DNA of 64,000 bases from the NCBI GenBank assembly GCA_037447655.1, contig JBBHKE010000165.1, forward strand, positions 146,001 to 210,000, read 5' to 3'. Source of the stretch: Zygnema cylindricum. Taxonomy: Eukaryota > Streptophyta > Zygnematophyceae > Zygnematales > Zygnemataceae. The translations under genes and the position numbers were made by a program. Below are positions 12,422-23,501 of this stretch, in pieces. Under the pieces are notes generated by a model. That model was not told where the DNA came from, did not search any database, and worked only from the letters and a program-made list of their open reading frames with translations. How positions within the stretch are numbered: position 1 is the stretch's first letter; each line of letters begins with the position of its first letter.

Positions 12422-15102
12422 AGGTGAACCAGAATTCTTGAAAGATAAGACGCCTCGACTAAAAACACAAAATGAAGAGATTATTTTGGAGGAAAGGGAT
12501 GAACTCGAAAGAAGGCGAGGTTCAGAAGAGGCTGCTCATCGTGTAATGCTGGAACAGCTTGAAGAGTTGAAATTTAAGGAAGTGAATCTCCAAGGAGAGT
12601 TGGACAGTCACAGACTGAGGGTGGGAGAAATGGAAGAAGAGCTAAATATGCTGCGGGAGGCAAAGGCTGCTACAGAGCTCATGGAAACAGAACTTAAGAA
12701 AGCTCAGGAGAGAATACAGGATCTGGAGCAGGAAGCTGAGCTGTTTAAAGAGGTCAGTGACTTTCCCTCGAGTCTCACCTCACCTTCTACCTTATACTCG
12801 TGGCTTTCTGTGCATTATTCACTACTATGCAGCAATCTGTACATCGACAGTTTTCGCATCCTGGTGGTCAACTTTCCTGGCTGTAATTTCCGGTAAAATT
12901 AAGTTTGTTTTTTGTCACCTGGTTTGATTCAATGTTTATTCTCTTTAACGACAGAAACAAATGCATATGGACAAGATTGGCTTTGGAGAAGCGAACATGC
13001 ACTTGGACTTTGATAAGCTGCGGGCTGAAAACGAGGCTCGACAACAAGAGGTGAGATAACATCTTACCATTTTCGTGTTGTATATTACTTCAAGGAATTG
13101 CGGTTTTATTTGTTTCACATTCAACTGATGGATTGTTCTAGAAGCACAAGAAATAGGGTGGCGTAATTTTCAGCAAAACTATAATAAATTTTTAGCTATG
13201 TACAAGGCAGTTACACGAATGCATCCAGTTTCTCTATTTGACCCAAAACGCATGTGAAGGGATGGCAGCTGTGGTATATTATCTTGGCTTAAAGAGTACC
13301 CTAGAATACAAAGGACATGGTTAAAACATGTCCCCAATTAATCCCTACTTCGACACTTTTGACAGTGTTGTTTTCTTGTTTCTGCAGATTTTTAGACAAA
13401 GTTCGTTACGTGCAGCTGCCGTGGCAAAGAATCATGACATGCGTCGGCAGTTACTGGAACAGAAACTGAGCTGCAAGGAAACGCAGGTAAATCAGCAGTA
13501 AGGGGGAAAGGACGAGTGTGATTCTTGTGCTGATTCAAAGTGTCAAATGTTTTGGTGGTCGAATGTGCCTGTTTTATATACTGCATGCTGTCCATCGTGA
13601 TTGGCCTTCATCATGCGGTAGTAAGCAAAAGATGGAGGGATGTAAAGATCATAGGATGAATTGGAGAAAGGATTAACCAGATGGTTAGAAAACTGTAAGG
13701 AAGTTGAGGAAGCTTGAGAAAGTAAAATGTATAGGTGCTTGCTTCGTGATAAGTATTAGTCCAGACTGCTTGGTTTGATTCTATGTGATGGCTGACTATA
13801 ATGTGGCAGGAGTCAAAAACGGTTTTGGGAGAACGTCTACAAGCACTCACCATAGAAAAGACAAGGTAAGCCATGCATGATTCACATTGTCATCATCTAT
13901 TTTCACTAAGCCATGTCACCTGAGTGTGCTAAAATACAACTCTGCACGTCAGTTCTTCCTCTAAAAAGCTGAGAAATCTTATACTGTGTTTTATATGCAG
14001 TTTGGAGATCGAAATTGCTCGACTGAAAGCAGAAGGTGTGACGGCGGATCTGGAAACCAGCAGGCTTCTCCAGCAATCTGCTGCTCTTGCTGAAGAGCGA
14101 GACCATTTTCTGGTATGGGAAACAGAGAACTCAGACCTGAACTCATGTCTTTGGATCGAATGCATGCATCAGAGCTCGGGATTACTGTAGCAATGGTTAC
14201 TGCGATTTTTAAATGTTGCCCCATCCAGTGATGCGTCATCAGTATCGCGATATCGGTGATAAAGTATTGGTTGGAGTTTCCATGTGTGGCAAATCAATAT
14301 ATTGCATCTTTAACTGCATCGGTAGAATATGGTCACGAGATCACATCGGTTGAATCGCCTCATCGTACATCGGCGTATCATTTTTTTTTTTGTGTGTCTG
14401 CGTTCTTTGTTTAGTTCTTTTTTTTTATTATTTTTTTAGTGTATTGGCAATTTAGTGTCCACCAGACGTCAGAATACAACGTCGTATCAGCAATCAGTTT
14501 TTATGACGCCATATGCAGCATCAGCTATTACAGAAGTTTTGTCTGAGAACAATTTACAAAAATACCGTCACATTCTGAGTGGATAAGACACTCGCAGTAA
14601 AGGAACTCTAGGAGGCAATTCCGATGGGTGACTTGGAAAATACTTTCCTGTGTCAAGATCTCTGCATTTTGCCACGCAACGCTAACAATATCAAAATGTT
14701 AGTTAAGTGAATGTATGTGTCGATGATCACATTGGAAAATTTTAATTACATCGAATATGTAATGCATGACTATTCCACTGTCCTTCGACTTTTGTAGGAA
14801 TTTTAAACTATATACAGTCTTCAGTTATCGATCCAGGAGTTGGAAGTGATAATAGGTCCTCGTTACTGATTTCCTCCATCCATCATAATGATGTACTTTT
14901 ACAGCAATATTTCTTCCCCTCTTTTTTGACTTGTCTTTTGTCATTCTTTCTGGTTCACTTCTGAAACAGAGTCAGTTAGCGAAACAGGAGGAGATGATGA
15001 AGGACCTCGAGGAAGAGGTAAAAAAACTTGAGGGACAGCAAAATTTGAAGCAGCGAATTCATCACCACGAAAAAATCAAGGTGACTTTTTGGCATTCCCA
15101 AA

Positions 15103-15163
<61 letters not shown>

Positions 15164-16277
15164 TCCCTCTCCCTCTCCCTCTCCCTCTCCCTCTCTCCCC
15201 CCTCTCCCCCTCCCTCCCTCCTCCCCTCCACCTCCACCTGCCCCCCTCCCCTCCCCTCCACTGCCTCCCCCTACTCTCTAGAGTTTTGGCCCGTACTAGC
15301 CCCATTTTTTTCTTATAGTGTTCTGGGAAATTTTGTATTTGTGTTCCTTCTCTCCCTTGTACAGAGATGGTTTCTTTAAATGAATGTGTGTTGAGTATTC
15401 CTTTTCGGAGCAGGCAGAAAAGCTTATGTTTAAAATGTAGTGAAAAATCTAGAAATAAATGAGTTTAGTCAAGTACGAGGAATTAATATAACTTTGAGTG
15501 TGTCAATTGTTTGTCTTTGGAGCAGGTGGAGAACCGCATGTTGAAAATTGAAAATGAGAAGTTGTCTCGACAGCTCAAATTGAAAGAAACGAGAATAAAA
15601 GTAGAAGGAACATCACCGGTGAGTCCTCCAATATTTTTGCCTTTCATCATACATATGTATATGGGTATACATATGCGTATGCATATACGTATGGTATGCA
15701 TATACGTATGCATATGCATGTACGTATGCATATGCATGTACATATGCGTATGCATGTACGTATGCGTATGCATGTACGTATGCGTATGCATGTACGTATG
15801 CGTATGCATGTACGTATGCGTATGCATGTACGTATGCGTATGCATGTGCGTATGCGTATGCATGTGCGTATGCGTATGCATGTACGTATGCGTATGCATG
15901 TGCGTATGCGTATGCATATACGTATGCGTATGCATATACCTATACGTATGCATATACCTATACGTATGCATATAATACGTATGCATATACGTATATATAC
16001 ATATTATATATATTATGTATATTATGTATATTATGCATATATGTATATTATATATATAAATATATATATATATGTATACACATCTTTATACATATGTAAA
16101 TAATGAGTGATATATCTTTCTGTGAAGGTCGGCAATCTTGCTTTTTTTAGGGCTCAACAATAGAGCTTAACATTTATCATATGTAACAATTGTCAATTCA
16201 ACAACTGCCGAAGTAACATCTGTCAATTGAACCTCGATGATTTGCAGGAGAACATTATGGCAGAATTGGAACAGTAA
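12422..16277 (+). CDS. Coiled-coil protein with kinesin-12/RHAMM-like C-terminal motif
   Basis: Eight exons with GT-AG borders: 12422-12752, 12955-13050, 13388-13486, 13810-13865, 14001-14112, 14970-15080, 15526-15618, 16248-16277 (TAA). Together they encode about 308 residues in one frame. The product is Glu/Lys/Leu-rich heptad sequence almost throughout (for example LREAKAATELMETELKKAQ), which predicts a long coiled coil. Near the C-terminus, LKQRIHHHEKIKVEN followed by KIENEKLSRQL resembles the conserved block of kinesin-12 (KIF15-type) tails and the RHAMM C-terminus, suggesting spindle or phragmoplast microtubule association. No kinesin motor, P-loop or switch motif lies upstream in the window. 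An in-frame ATG at 12405 could be a start, but CAG at 12419-12421 looks like an acceptor, so the gene may be a 5'-truncated copy. Two introns carry long microsatellites. The family label is tentative; the exon chain is well supported. Confidence 0.6.
14226..14527. mobile_element. Candidate MITE in an intron of the coiled-coil gene
   Basis: It begins CAGTGATGCGTCATC and ends with the inverse of TAGCTGATGCTGCATATGG, giving imperfect inverted ends around TGATGC. The body is rich in ATCGG motifs and poly-T, like the pieces at 11341 and 19756. No target duplication was identified. Confidence 0.35.
15104..15285 (+). repeat. (CT)n microsatellite grading into CCCTCT-rich DNA
   Basis: A CT dinucleotide run of over 50 bases is followed by CTCCCT hexamers and C-rich pyrimidine tract. 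It sits in the intron after exon 14970-15080. The Ser/Leu and Glu/Arg repeat frames here on both strands are not genes. Confidence 0.95.
15650..16080. repeat. GTATGC-based hexamer/18-mer microsatellite in the last intron
   Basis: Alternating CGTATG and CATGTA hexamers form an 18-bp unit, CGTATGCGTATGCATGTA, repeated about ten times near 15740-15920. It decays into TATATA-rich DNA by 16060. Because CATATG, GTATAC and CATGTAC are near self-complementary, both strands show long spurious Met-Arg or Cys-Val frames. Confidence 0.95.
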
Positions 16278-19200
16278 CGAGAGACGAAAGATGGACGCTT
16301 GTGGTTCATTCGTCGGGCTTGCCTATTGGAATTTTTGTGTTTGTGACCTTAGACAATTTCCAAGTTGTTAACGCCATTTGCCTGCGTTGTATATAAGTTG
16401 CTTCAGTGCCACTTTCTGTCAAATTACTTGACACCAATAATTGTTTTTTTGCCACAAAAATTGTCGTTATTTAACACCAGTCTCTGTATGAGTGATGGAT
16501 TTTTTATGGTCCTAAAACTCCAACTGTAAGACAAGTTAATGGACAAAAAAATAAAAAAAAATACAAGTCAAGTCAAGTAACATTCCCTATCTAATGCGCA
16601 GTATTGAGTGTTATCTGTGCGGTGAGCCTCGACATGTGATTTACTTGTATTCCTCCAGTGACCTCAATATTCCTCTGTTTTTGGTCATAAGATAGATTTT
16701 TCATAGTGTTTTCAAACACTACAGCACTTCCTATCTTTTAACCTCTACAAAATTACTCGACCGAATCGGTGTGCCTTCATATGTGAGGCAGTTCACACTG
16801 CTTGGGAAGGATGTATATCCTCAATCGCAACCAATTTTATGACTTTACTTAAGTGCGGGTTGCTTAATTGTTGACTAATACTATGTTATGCCTGTTCAGT
16901 CTTATCTTTCATACCGCTGATTTTTTTTATGCTAGTTGCAACGAAGTAAAACAACCTCCAAATGCTCTGTCTACTTGCATTTTCACTTAGGCGTGGCGAA
17001 CGAAGCATCATCAGTATTTTTGTAGTATTGAGTACAATATGTTGTGAAAGGCATGCTTTGTTTAATTAACATCGTTATGTTGATCTTATTATTGTTATGT
17101 TGATCGATTTACCAATGATAGATATTGATGGTTTATGCATTGATACAAATATTTACTTATTGAATTCTTCGTCCTGCTCCAATCTGTATGTCGTCGTTTT
17201 AGCTTGAACTTACAAACCTCCAGCTCATCTTTTTTGTTTGCTTCCCTCCACATGTATTTTTTCAGTTTTAGCGTTGCTGCCCCTTTTTGTTCTCTTGGAC
17301 TCAGATGGGTTACCACCGCGCTTTTTAATAAAGTCAGCCCAATATCAAAGTAGCTTGGGTGTCTCATTCCGCTTTGCCTCTCATAGGACTTTTCGCATTC
17401 TTTTTTAAAGTTAACTTTCACTTTTGATTGAGCAAAATTTCATCTTTACCAAAGCATTGGTGATGTCAACGGATAAGACTTTATGAAGAAAGAACCATGA
17501 GAGGGTTTTGACGCTGCGGATATTTTCCCATAACCGAATATTCCTTTAACGGATACAGTGACTATAGCATGGACAGTCACCCTAATAAGCCGTTATGACA
17601 AAAGTTAATCTTATGTTTCAGTGAAAGCTTTGATGTTATTAAAATTCAACCAATAGTCTTCGTAGTTTTGCAAGTAATCCTCATGTAATTCCTTATCCAC
17701 AATTTTGTTGCCCATAGATCCCTCAAAACTCCCTCCCTTCCTCCTTTTGTGTTGGTCCTTTTTTTTGTGGGAAAGGACTTCGGGGTAGAACAATACCAGG
17801 GTCGAGAGGAAACACGGTGTACCAACCCGAATTGATTAAGATACTCAAAGTAACGCTGCGAGAAAGTGACCGGATTGGGAGAAATATGGAGGCTGGGGCA
17901 CAAAAACACAGGAAGGGAACCCTACCGATGAAGAAATGGAGTAATGGAAGTCACTTGGCAATGATCGAAAGATTGGAAATGGAAAATAAGGAAGTAGGCC
18001 AAAAAGCAGTTCTAAGGCTATTTAGGAACTCCAGTGGTCGAGGATTTGGAAGGAGGAAAGGACGTTAACCCGAGGGGCACACTTATGGCCTTGGAAAGTA
18101 TAAGCATAAGACACGAGACGCCAAGAAATTAAGATTCTTAGTGTTAATATTTTTTTCGCCTCATAAAACATCTTTTCTTGTTCACATTGTCGATTTTCAA
18201 ATGGAGGCCGAAAATCGGAAGTTCAGAATCTTACTTTAAATCGCAACAGTCAGATCCATAATTCGACAAGTGTGTACTGAGAAAATATGTTTTAAGTGGC
18301 AAAAATAACATTGACACTAATAGAGATACACGGTGTATTAGACGTTGCTCACAAAAACACAAAAATCGACAATGGGCATACTAAAGTATGAATCATAGGA
18401 ATCTATGAACAATTTATGATTGAGTAAACACTTTTTAGTGCGTTAAACGTGCAACATGACAAGCCCATCGTTGCAAATTCGAAAAAATTGTCAATATTTT
18501 GTTCCACATAACTCAAACAAGCGTTTTCACTTTGGAACGGTATGCGGTATGTTGTGGTACCATTATTAGTGTCGATACTTTCCGCCACTTAAAGCAACAT
18601 TTCTACGTGCACACCATTCCAATTTTCACCTAACGGACACTAATTGCAAGGTATTATACTTACCTTTCCATCTTAACATAAGAAGATTTTATCGGCAACA
18701 ACGCAACATGGTAAGACCATCAAAGTACAAAACATGCTTGAAACTAAAAATCTTTGATGACCATCAAAGAGAAAAGGCCAAAATCCTTAAGGACTAAAAG
18801 TACAACAACGTTAAACAACATGCAAGTACAACAAAAATAACAAACATAAACCAAACCTTATAAACATTAAACATTACCCTTTGCAAAAGAGAAAGGGGGG
18901 CGTTGGCCCAAAGCCTCAAACTATGATCCACCAAAGGTCGGAATAATAATTCTACAAGTGTGCAAGGAGAAAAAAGAGTTTAAACGCCAAAGAACTAATT
19001 AACGCTAATATTGATACATGGTGTACGCTCCAACCATTAACTACAACACGCAAAAGGACAAAATTTTACGACTAAGTACAGATGTTGATGGCACAATATA
19101 CAATAATCGTACATGGTTGATAATTCAACATGTCAAAATGTGAGCAAAAACCAAGAACTAACTTATAATCTTAAATAGGGAAAGAAAGGCACTGTACAAA

Positions 19201-19682
19201 TTTCATTCTAGTCACATTAATATACATCTAAAGTACCCACAAAGTTAAAAGCTCAAGAAGAGTTTTGCTATCCTCGACTCTTCACGACATCCAATTTACG
19301 AGACCATAATTATCATACACACTTCTATAACCCTCAAGGACGCAATAATTGTTAGATTCACATGGTAGTTAGTACAACAAGCGACCTCTTCCCTGTGATT
19401 TGACAGCTGTCAGTTGGAGAAAACATCAAAGAAAACTTATAGCTGAAATCGTTTTAAACCGTCCAAAGCCACCAATAGGAGTAGAATAAGCAATACACCG
19501 TGAATCGCTATTAATGTAAAGAATTTACTAGAATAAAGAAACAAAATGTGTAATTAAATCTATTTTGGGTTCAGGTCTCACTCCAACAAATTTTAAAATT
19601 TATACATTTGGATGGACATTCCCACATTTTAGCCGATAGAGTCTGTGTTTGCATGGTCGACATTTGAACATGTGAGAACAGG
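16278..19682. other. Intergenic region without a supported gene
   Basis: This includes the 3' UTR of the coiled-coil gene, then AT-rich DNA. Frames at 17095-17421 (-) and 17817-18068 (+) lack recognisable domains, splice context or homology I can name. From about 18100 to 19680 only AT-rich single-copy-looking sequence is seen. Confidence 0.5.
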
Positions 19683-20474
19683 TTCGAACGATTTTCCCCG
19701 ATTTTCTTTATTACGTGCGATTTTCCCCCGTCTTTATTATTGGGAATCAAATTAGTAGTGTTGTGTATCGGTAAAAAACTTATCGCGATAACACCGATAC
19801 CGATAGTTATCGGTTATCGAACGGTCAGAGCTTCCGATATATCGGTCTGAGACCAACAAATTCCATATCGGCGATAACTTAGAAAAATATATAGTATGCG
19901 TACAATAGTACTTTATAACATACTGTATTATATTATTGATTTTATATAGCGTGGCATGCCACGTATAAAAATCTGTTACATTTTTCGTACAGTTATATAC
20001 AGTGTCCGTATATGTCCGTACTTTCTAGGGTTATATAAATGATTTTTAGGGTTTTAGAGTACATTTCCTTAAATTCCGTATATTCAGTATAACTGCCGCA
20101 CACTTTTCAAACATGTACGTACAATGGCCGTAATTTCCGTACTTGTTAGGGATATTAATTTTAGGGTTTGGCGGATACATTGCCGTGCAATTTCGTATAT
20201 TTCAGTACAGCTGCGCTACATTTTTCGTATATTTACGTGCAATGTTTGTACATATTCGTACTACTTAGGGTTATTATAAGGGGGGGTTTTAGGGTTTATA
20301 GGGTACATTATCGTACGTTCCTATAAATTTCAGTACGGTTGACAAAGATTTGCCGTATTATTATATTTGAAGGGTAATTATATCCTATTTTTCAAACGAT
20401 TTTCGAACGATTTTCCCCGGTTTTCTTTATTTCGTGCGATTTTCCCCCGTCTTTATTATTGGGAATCAAATTAG
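19683..20474. repeat. 73-bp direct repeats bracketing an inserted MITE-like segment
   Basis: The same 73 bases, starting TTCGAACGATTTTCCCC and ending GGGAATCAAATTAG, occur at 19683-19755 and 20402-20474 with two differences. The left copy stops exactly where the TAGTGTTGTGTATCGG terminus begins at 19756. The enclosed 646 bp starts with a CGATA/TATCG-rich block, then has 3-4 degenerate tandem units. Confidence 0.75.
19960..20350 (+). repeat. Degenerate tandem repeat, unit roughly 120 bp
   Basis: Three to four copies each contain TACATTTTTCGTA, a CAATGTCCGTA-type block, TTAGGGTTATA and GGGTTTTAGGGT. The motif order is preserved and spacing varies slightly. No coding content. Confidence 0.6.
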
Positions 20475-21572
20475 AGTGCGCTTTCCCGTGTCGATGCCAC
20501 TCACTTCCCAAGTGTAGTCGTCGCTACTCTGACACTTTTTTTTGTACGTTTGTACGAAATAACGAGCACTTAAGTACGGACTGACGCATTTCGCAAAATA
20601 GAATATTTGAAGACAGTCCAAATTAGAGTAATTAACACTAGTTAGAGCATACCTATAGTACACCGCCAATCGCTATTAGTTGTGTACGCTAATTCCGTCC
20701 CGCTTTTATTTTTTTATTCCCCATTAGCGTAGTTCATTCTATTTTTTTCTTTACTCTATTTAGGGTTAATTTCCAAAACGAAAGTACGTTTTCGCATAAA
20801 TAGTGTAGTGTACAGTCGGTGTCAAACCGTACAAATTTGTACCTTTTAAGTGAAAAACTTTAATTAATGAGATTTAGGAACCTCGGACGCATGAGAATAT
20901 GCGCTCTAAAAAGGGGATGAAATCGGGTCATCAAATATCATGTTCTAACATATTCATCCAACAACCACGTTTTGACAATGTGAATATCAAACATATTCGC
21001 ACGTGCAATGTCGTTTAACTCAGTAAAGAACATAACTGTGTGAAATGTTGTGTGGGCGTATAACTGTAAAATTTGATATTTACGGTTTCAACTCCAAGTA
21101 AGTTCCTAGTAATCAGTTAGAGTGATTATTAATGGTATTTTGTGGTTTTGGGTAATTTGGCGTAAAGGTTGATGCTATTAAGGTGATTATTGTCCCATTT
21201 AGTATAAGAGTCTATTATAAAATGGTGTCGAACATAAAATATAGTAAACGCTTATGTTAATATGGATTGATGTGCCAAAAAAACCTCAATTTGGGGTTAT
21301 TCATTGAATTAAATAGAACACAATAATAACATTTGGCGTTGGTGATATTTGGGGCGAGGAACCGCCAAATGCGGACAGGCCGCAAAAAAAAAGGGTTTAT
21401 TCTTTACGAATCACAACCAACCGTTTTTTGTACCTTTGGGATCTGGCGCCTACGTCGTCATTCTCATTAAAATTTCAAACATCGTCATTCTCATAAAATG
21501 GCACCATCCTCATTAAAATTTTAAACGTCGTCATTCTCATTAAAATTTCAATCGATTCACCAAGAAAAGGCG
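20475..21572. other. Intergenic AT-rich DNA left of the nested copia pair
   Basis: No gene is supported. At 21475-21570 there is a short tandem repeat of a CGTCATTCTCATTAAAATTT unit (about three copies) directly against the left LTR of E1. Confidence 0.5.
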
Positions 21573-22594
21573 TGTAGAAATTAAAGGTTATTTTAGTATT
21601 TTCTAGTTTTTGTAAAATGCAAAAAAGAAGCAGAGGCAGTCTGCCTCTAACTCCTCTCTCCAGCTCCCACACTTGTCGCAGTCACTGAAAGTTGGAGAGG
21701 GAGATAGAGCCATGGCCGCCTATGCTATCCCGGGACAGATATTAGGTTAGTAGATATTTACAAAATAAACTTGACGGGCACAAGCTTTGAACCTGATACC
21801 TACCGTCCCCCAAGGTAGCCGGTAGCCTTAGCCAACTAGTCTAAACCAGAGATATATGATATAGGGTTTGATAGTTATTTAAATGTTAACACGTCGGCTA
21901 TCTTCATTCAACGGGATATTAGGCATAGATACTGTTTGTAGTGTACGGCGTACGGCACATCCGAAACGGATACCGCGCATTTTGTTTCGAAGGCGAAACA
22001 AATAGTGCACAAGTATTTATGACGACCACGATTGTAATCCGGCTTAATCGGACGGCAACGAAGCATGCCAAGATCACGCAATAGGTTTTTGGCGGTTTGC
22101 AATCGACGTCACATCAATCGCCACGTGGCACAATCACATTGGATTACGACATCTCCGGGGATTCCATGAACGAATCCAAAAATGACATGTGTCGACTTTT
22201 TTGCCATGTCGTACAATGGCCATACCTAATGTACAACGGCACCTGTACCTTTATGTACGATACACTATTATGATTGGTGCCGTACTTCAGTAGATAGAGT
22301 TTTAGAGAGAGATAGGACTTAGAAAAATTTGATAGATTGGACCCTCTCTCCCAGAGAGCTTCTGTACAAAAGGTCAACTTTGACCCTTCATAACTTACTG
22401 CTCAGGGGAGCAAATTCAGAGATTCTTTTTGCTATCAACTCAGGGGAGTCTTACCTTTACAAGGGTGTAGGTGGTCAGAGTTTTTGTCTGCCAGGGTGGT
22501 ATTTATTCTTTCTGAAACACAAAGGGGTCAGGGTTATCCTAGAGGCTTCGTGTGAGCTGCCTACTCTGAGGTCTATGGAGGTCTCAGAGTTATA
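21573..22594 (+). repeat. LTR 1 (5' LTR of E1)
   Basis: It starts TGTAGAAATTAAAGG and ends AGAGTTATA, a decayed form of TTACA. The G-box palindrome GCCACGTGGC is at 22120-22129. About five GTAC motifs lie between 22205 and 22290, beside ATGATTGGTGC. A tRNA-like antisense block lies near 21765-21845. Confidence 0.92.
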
Positions 22595-22610
22595 GGTTAT
22601 GGGCCCACCA
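22595..22610 (+). promoter_or_regulatory. E1 primer binding site, anticodon arm of initiator tRNA-Met
   Basis: GGTTATGGGCCCACCA directly follows the 5' LTR. It is complementary to the anticodon arm of plant initiator tRNA-Met (as I remember that tRNA), not to the tRNA 3' end. This is the half-tRNA priming mode established for Drosophila copia and yeast Ty5. The ATG inside it is the gag start. Confidence 0.8.
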
Positions 22611-23501
22611 TCTAGGGTGCACATATTCAATGGAGTTGGCTTCATATATTGGGAAAGTATGATGACAGGAGCTCTATGTGAGAAACGGTTTTGGGGAATA
22701 GTGAGTGGACAGGTGAGGTGTCCATCCAGTCTTGGGATACATCCAAGGTTTACGAAGGCAGATTTACTAGAGATGGAGAACCATCTTCAACGGAGGAGAC
22801 AAAGGAAGGAGAGGTGGTGGACAAAGGAAAGGAGAAGGAGACGGTCACACGAATAGCAACCGGTTCGGCATTCATGTCACCTATTTCGAGGAACGAGGAG
22901 AATGATATCAATACCTATGACTATAACAATATGGCTGCTAAGCACTTCATCCTCCGCCATTTTACTCAAGGGCTTGCATCTCCCCATTTGCAGGTAGAGA
23001 GGGCATCGGATCTTTGGGTGGCTCTCATAGAAGTGTACCGAAGTGGTACGATTCAGCAACAACAGTTGGCTGATCAAAAAATTATGGAGTATGTATACAA
23101 AGGGGGGGAGATGTTGGATTTTTGCAATGAGCTTGCTACACTTTTCATGGAACTAGAGAGTGCTAGAAAAGTATTTAGTGAAAAGGAAAAGGTTAACTAT
23201 TTACTGATGAAGTTACCCGATGAGTTCGAGAACATAGTCAACCATGTGCAGGACTTGGCGGACTCAAGGTGGATATGGAATTTAGTGGTAGGGATGATTC
23301 TCGTTCGGGAGAATACAATTGAGATCCGAAGGGGAGGAAAGAGTAGGCAAGCTCTGGCAGTTGGGACCGATTGGAGAAACAATGATTCCACAAAACAGGT
23401 TGGAAATTATCGAGGGGAGGGGCAGAAAAATCAGACCGAAGAGTTTGAACCAAGGGCTCCCAAGGGTTTGTGCCATTTTTGTAAAAAATCGGGGAACTAT
23501 A
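22599..23501 (+). pseudogene. E1 gag, 5' part (frameshifted, cut by E2)
   Basis: Encodes the copia nucleocapsid precursor, starting MGPPSRVHIFNG within the primer site. A frameshift near 22700-22790 separates the first ~50 residues from the rest. The frame then runs through the UBN2-like gag core (ASDLWVALIEVYRSGTIQQQQ, MLDFCNELATLFMELE) to the first half of the zinc knuckle, CHFCKKSGN. There it is interrupted by the inner LTR at 23502. The second half of the knuckle is found after E2, at 29910. Confidence 0.88.
23497..23501 (+). repeat. Target site duplication CTATA (left of E2)
   Basis: CTATA immediately precedes the E2 5' LTR and is repeated exactly at 29910-29914 after the E2 3' LTR. Five bp is the normal copia duplication length. 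Confidence 0.93.

Noticed and set aside
15483-16103. Long Met-His-Thr, Cys-Val-Cys and Met-Arg repeat frames
   Set aside because: They are translations of the GTATGC microsatellite in an intron, present on both strands.
17095-18068. Small genes on either strand
   Set aside because: The frames are 80-110 codons with no recognisable domain, splice signals or similarity I can name.
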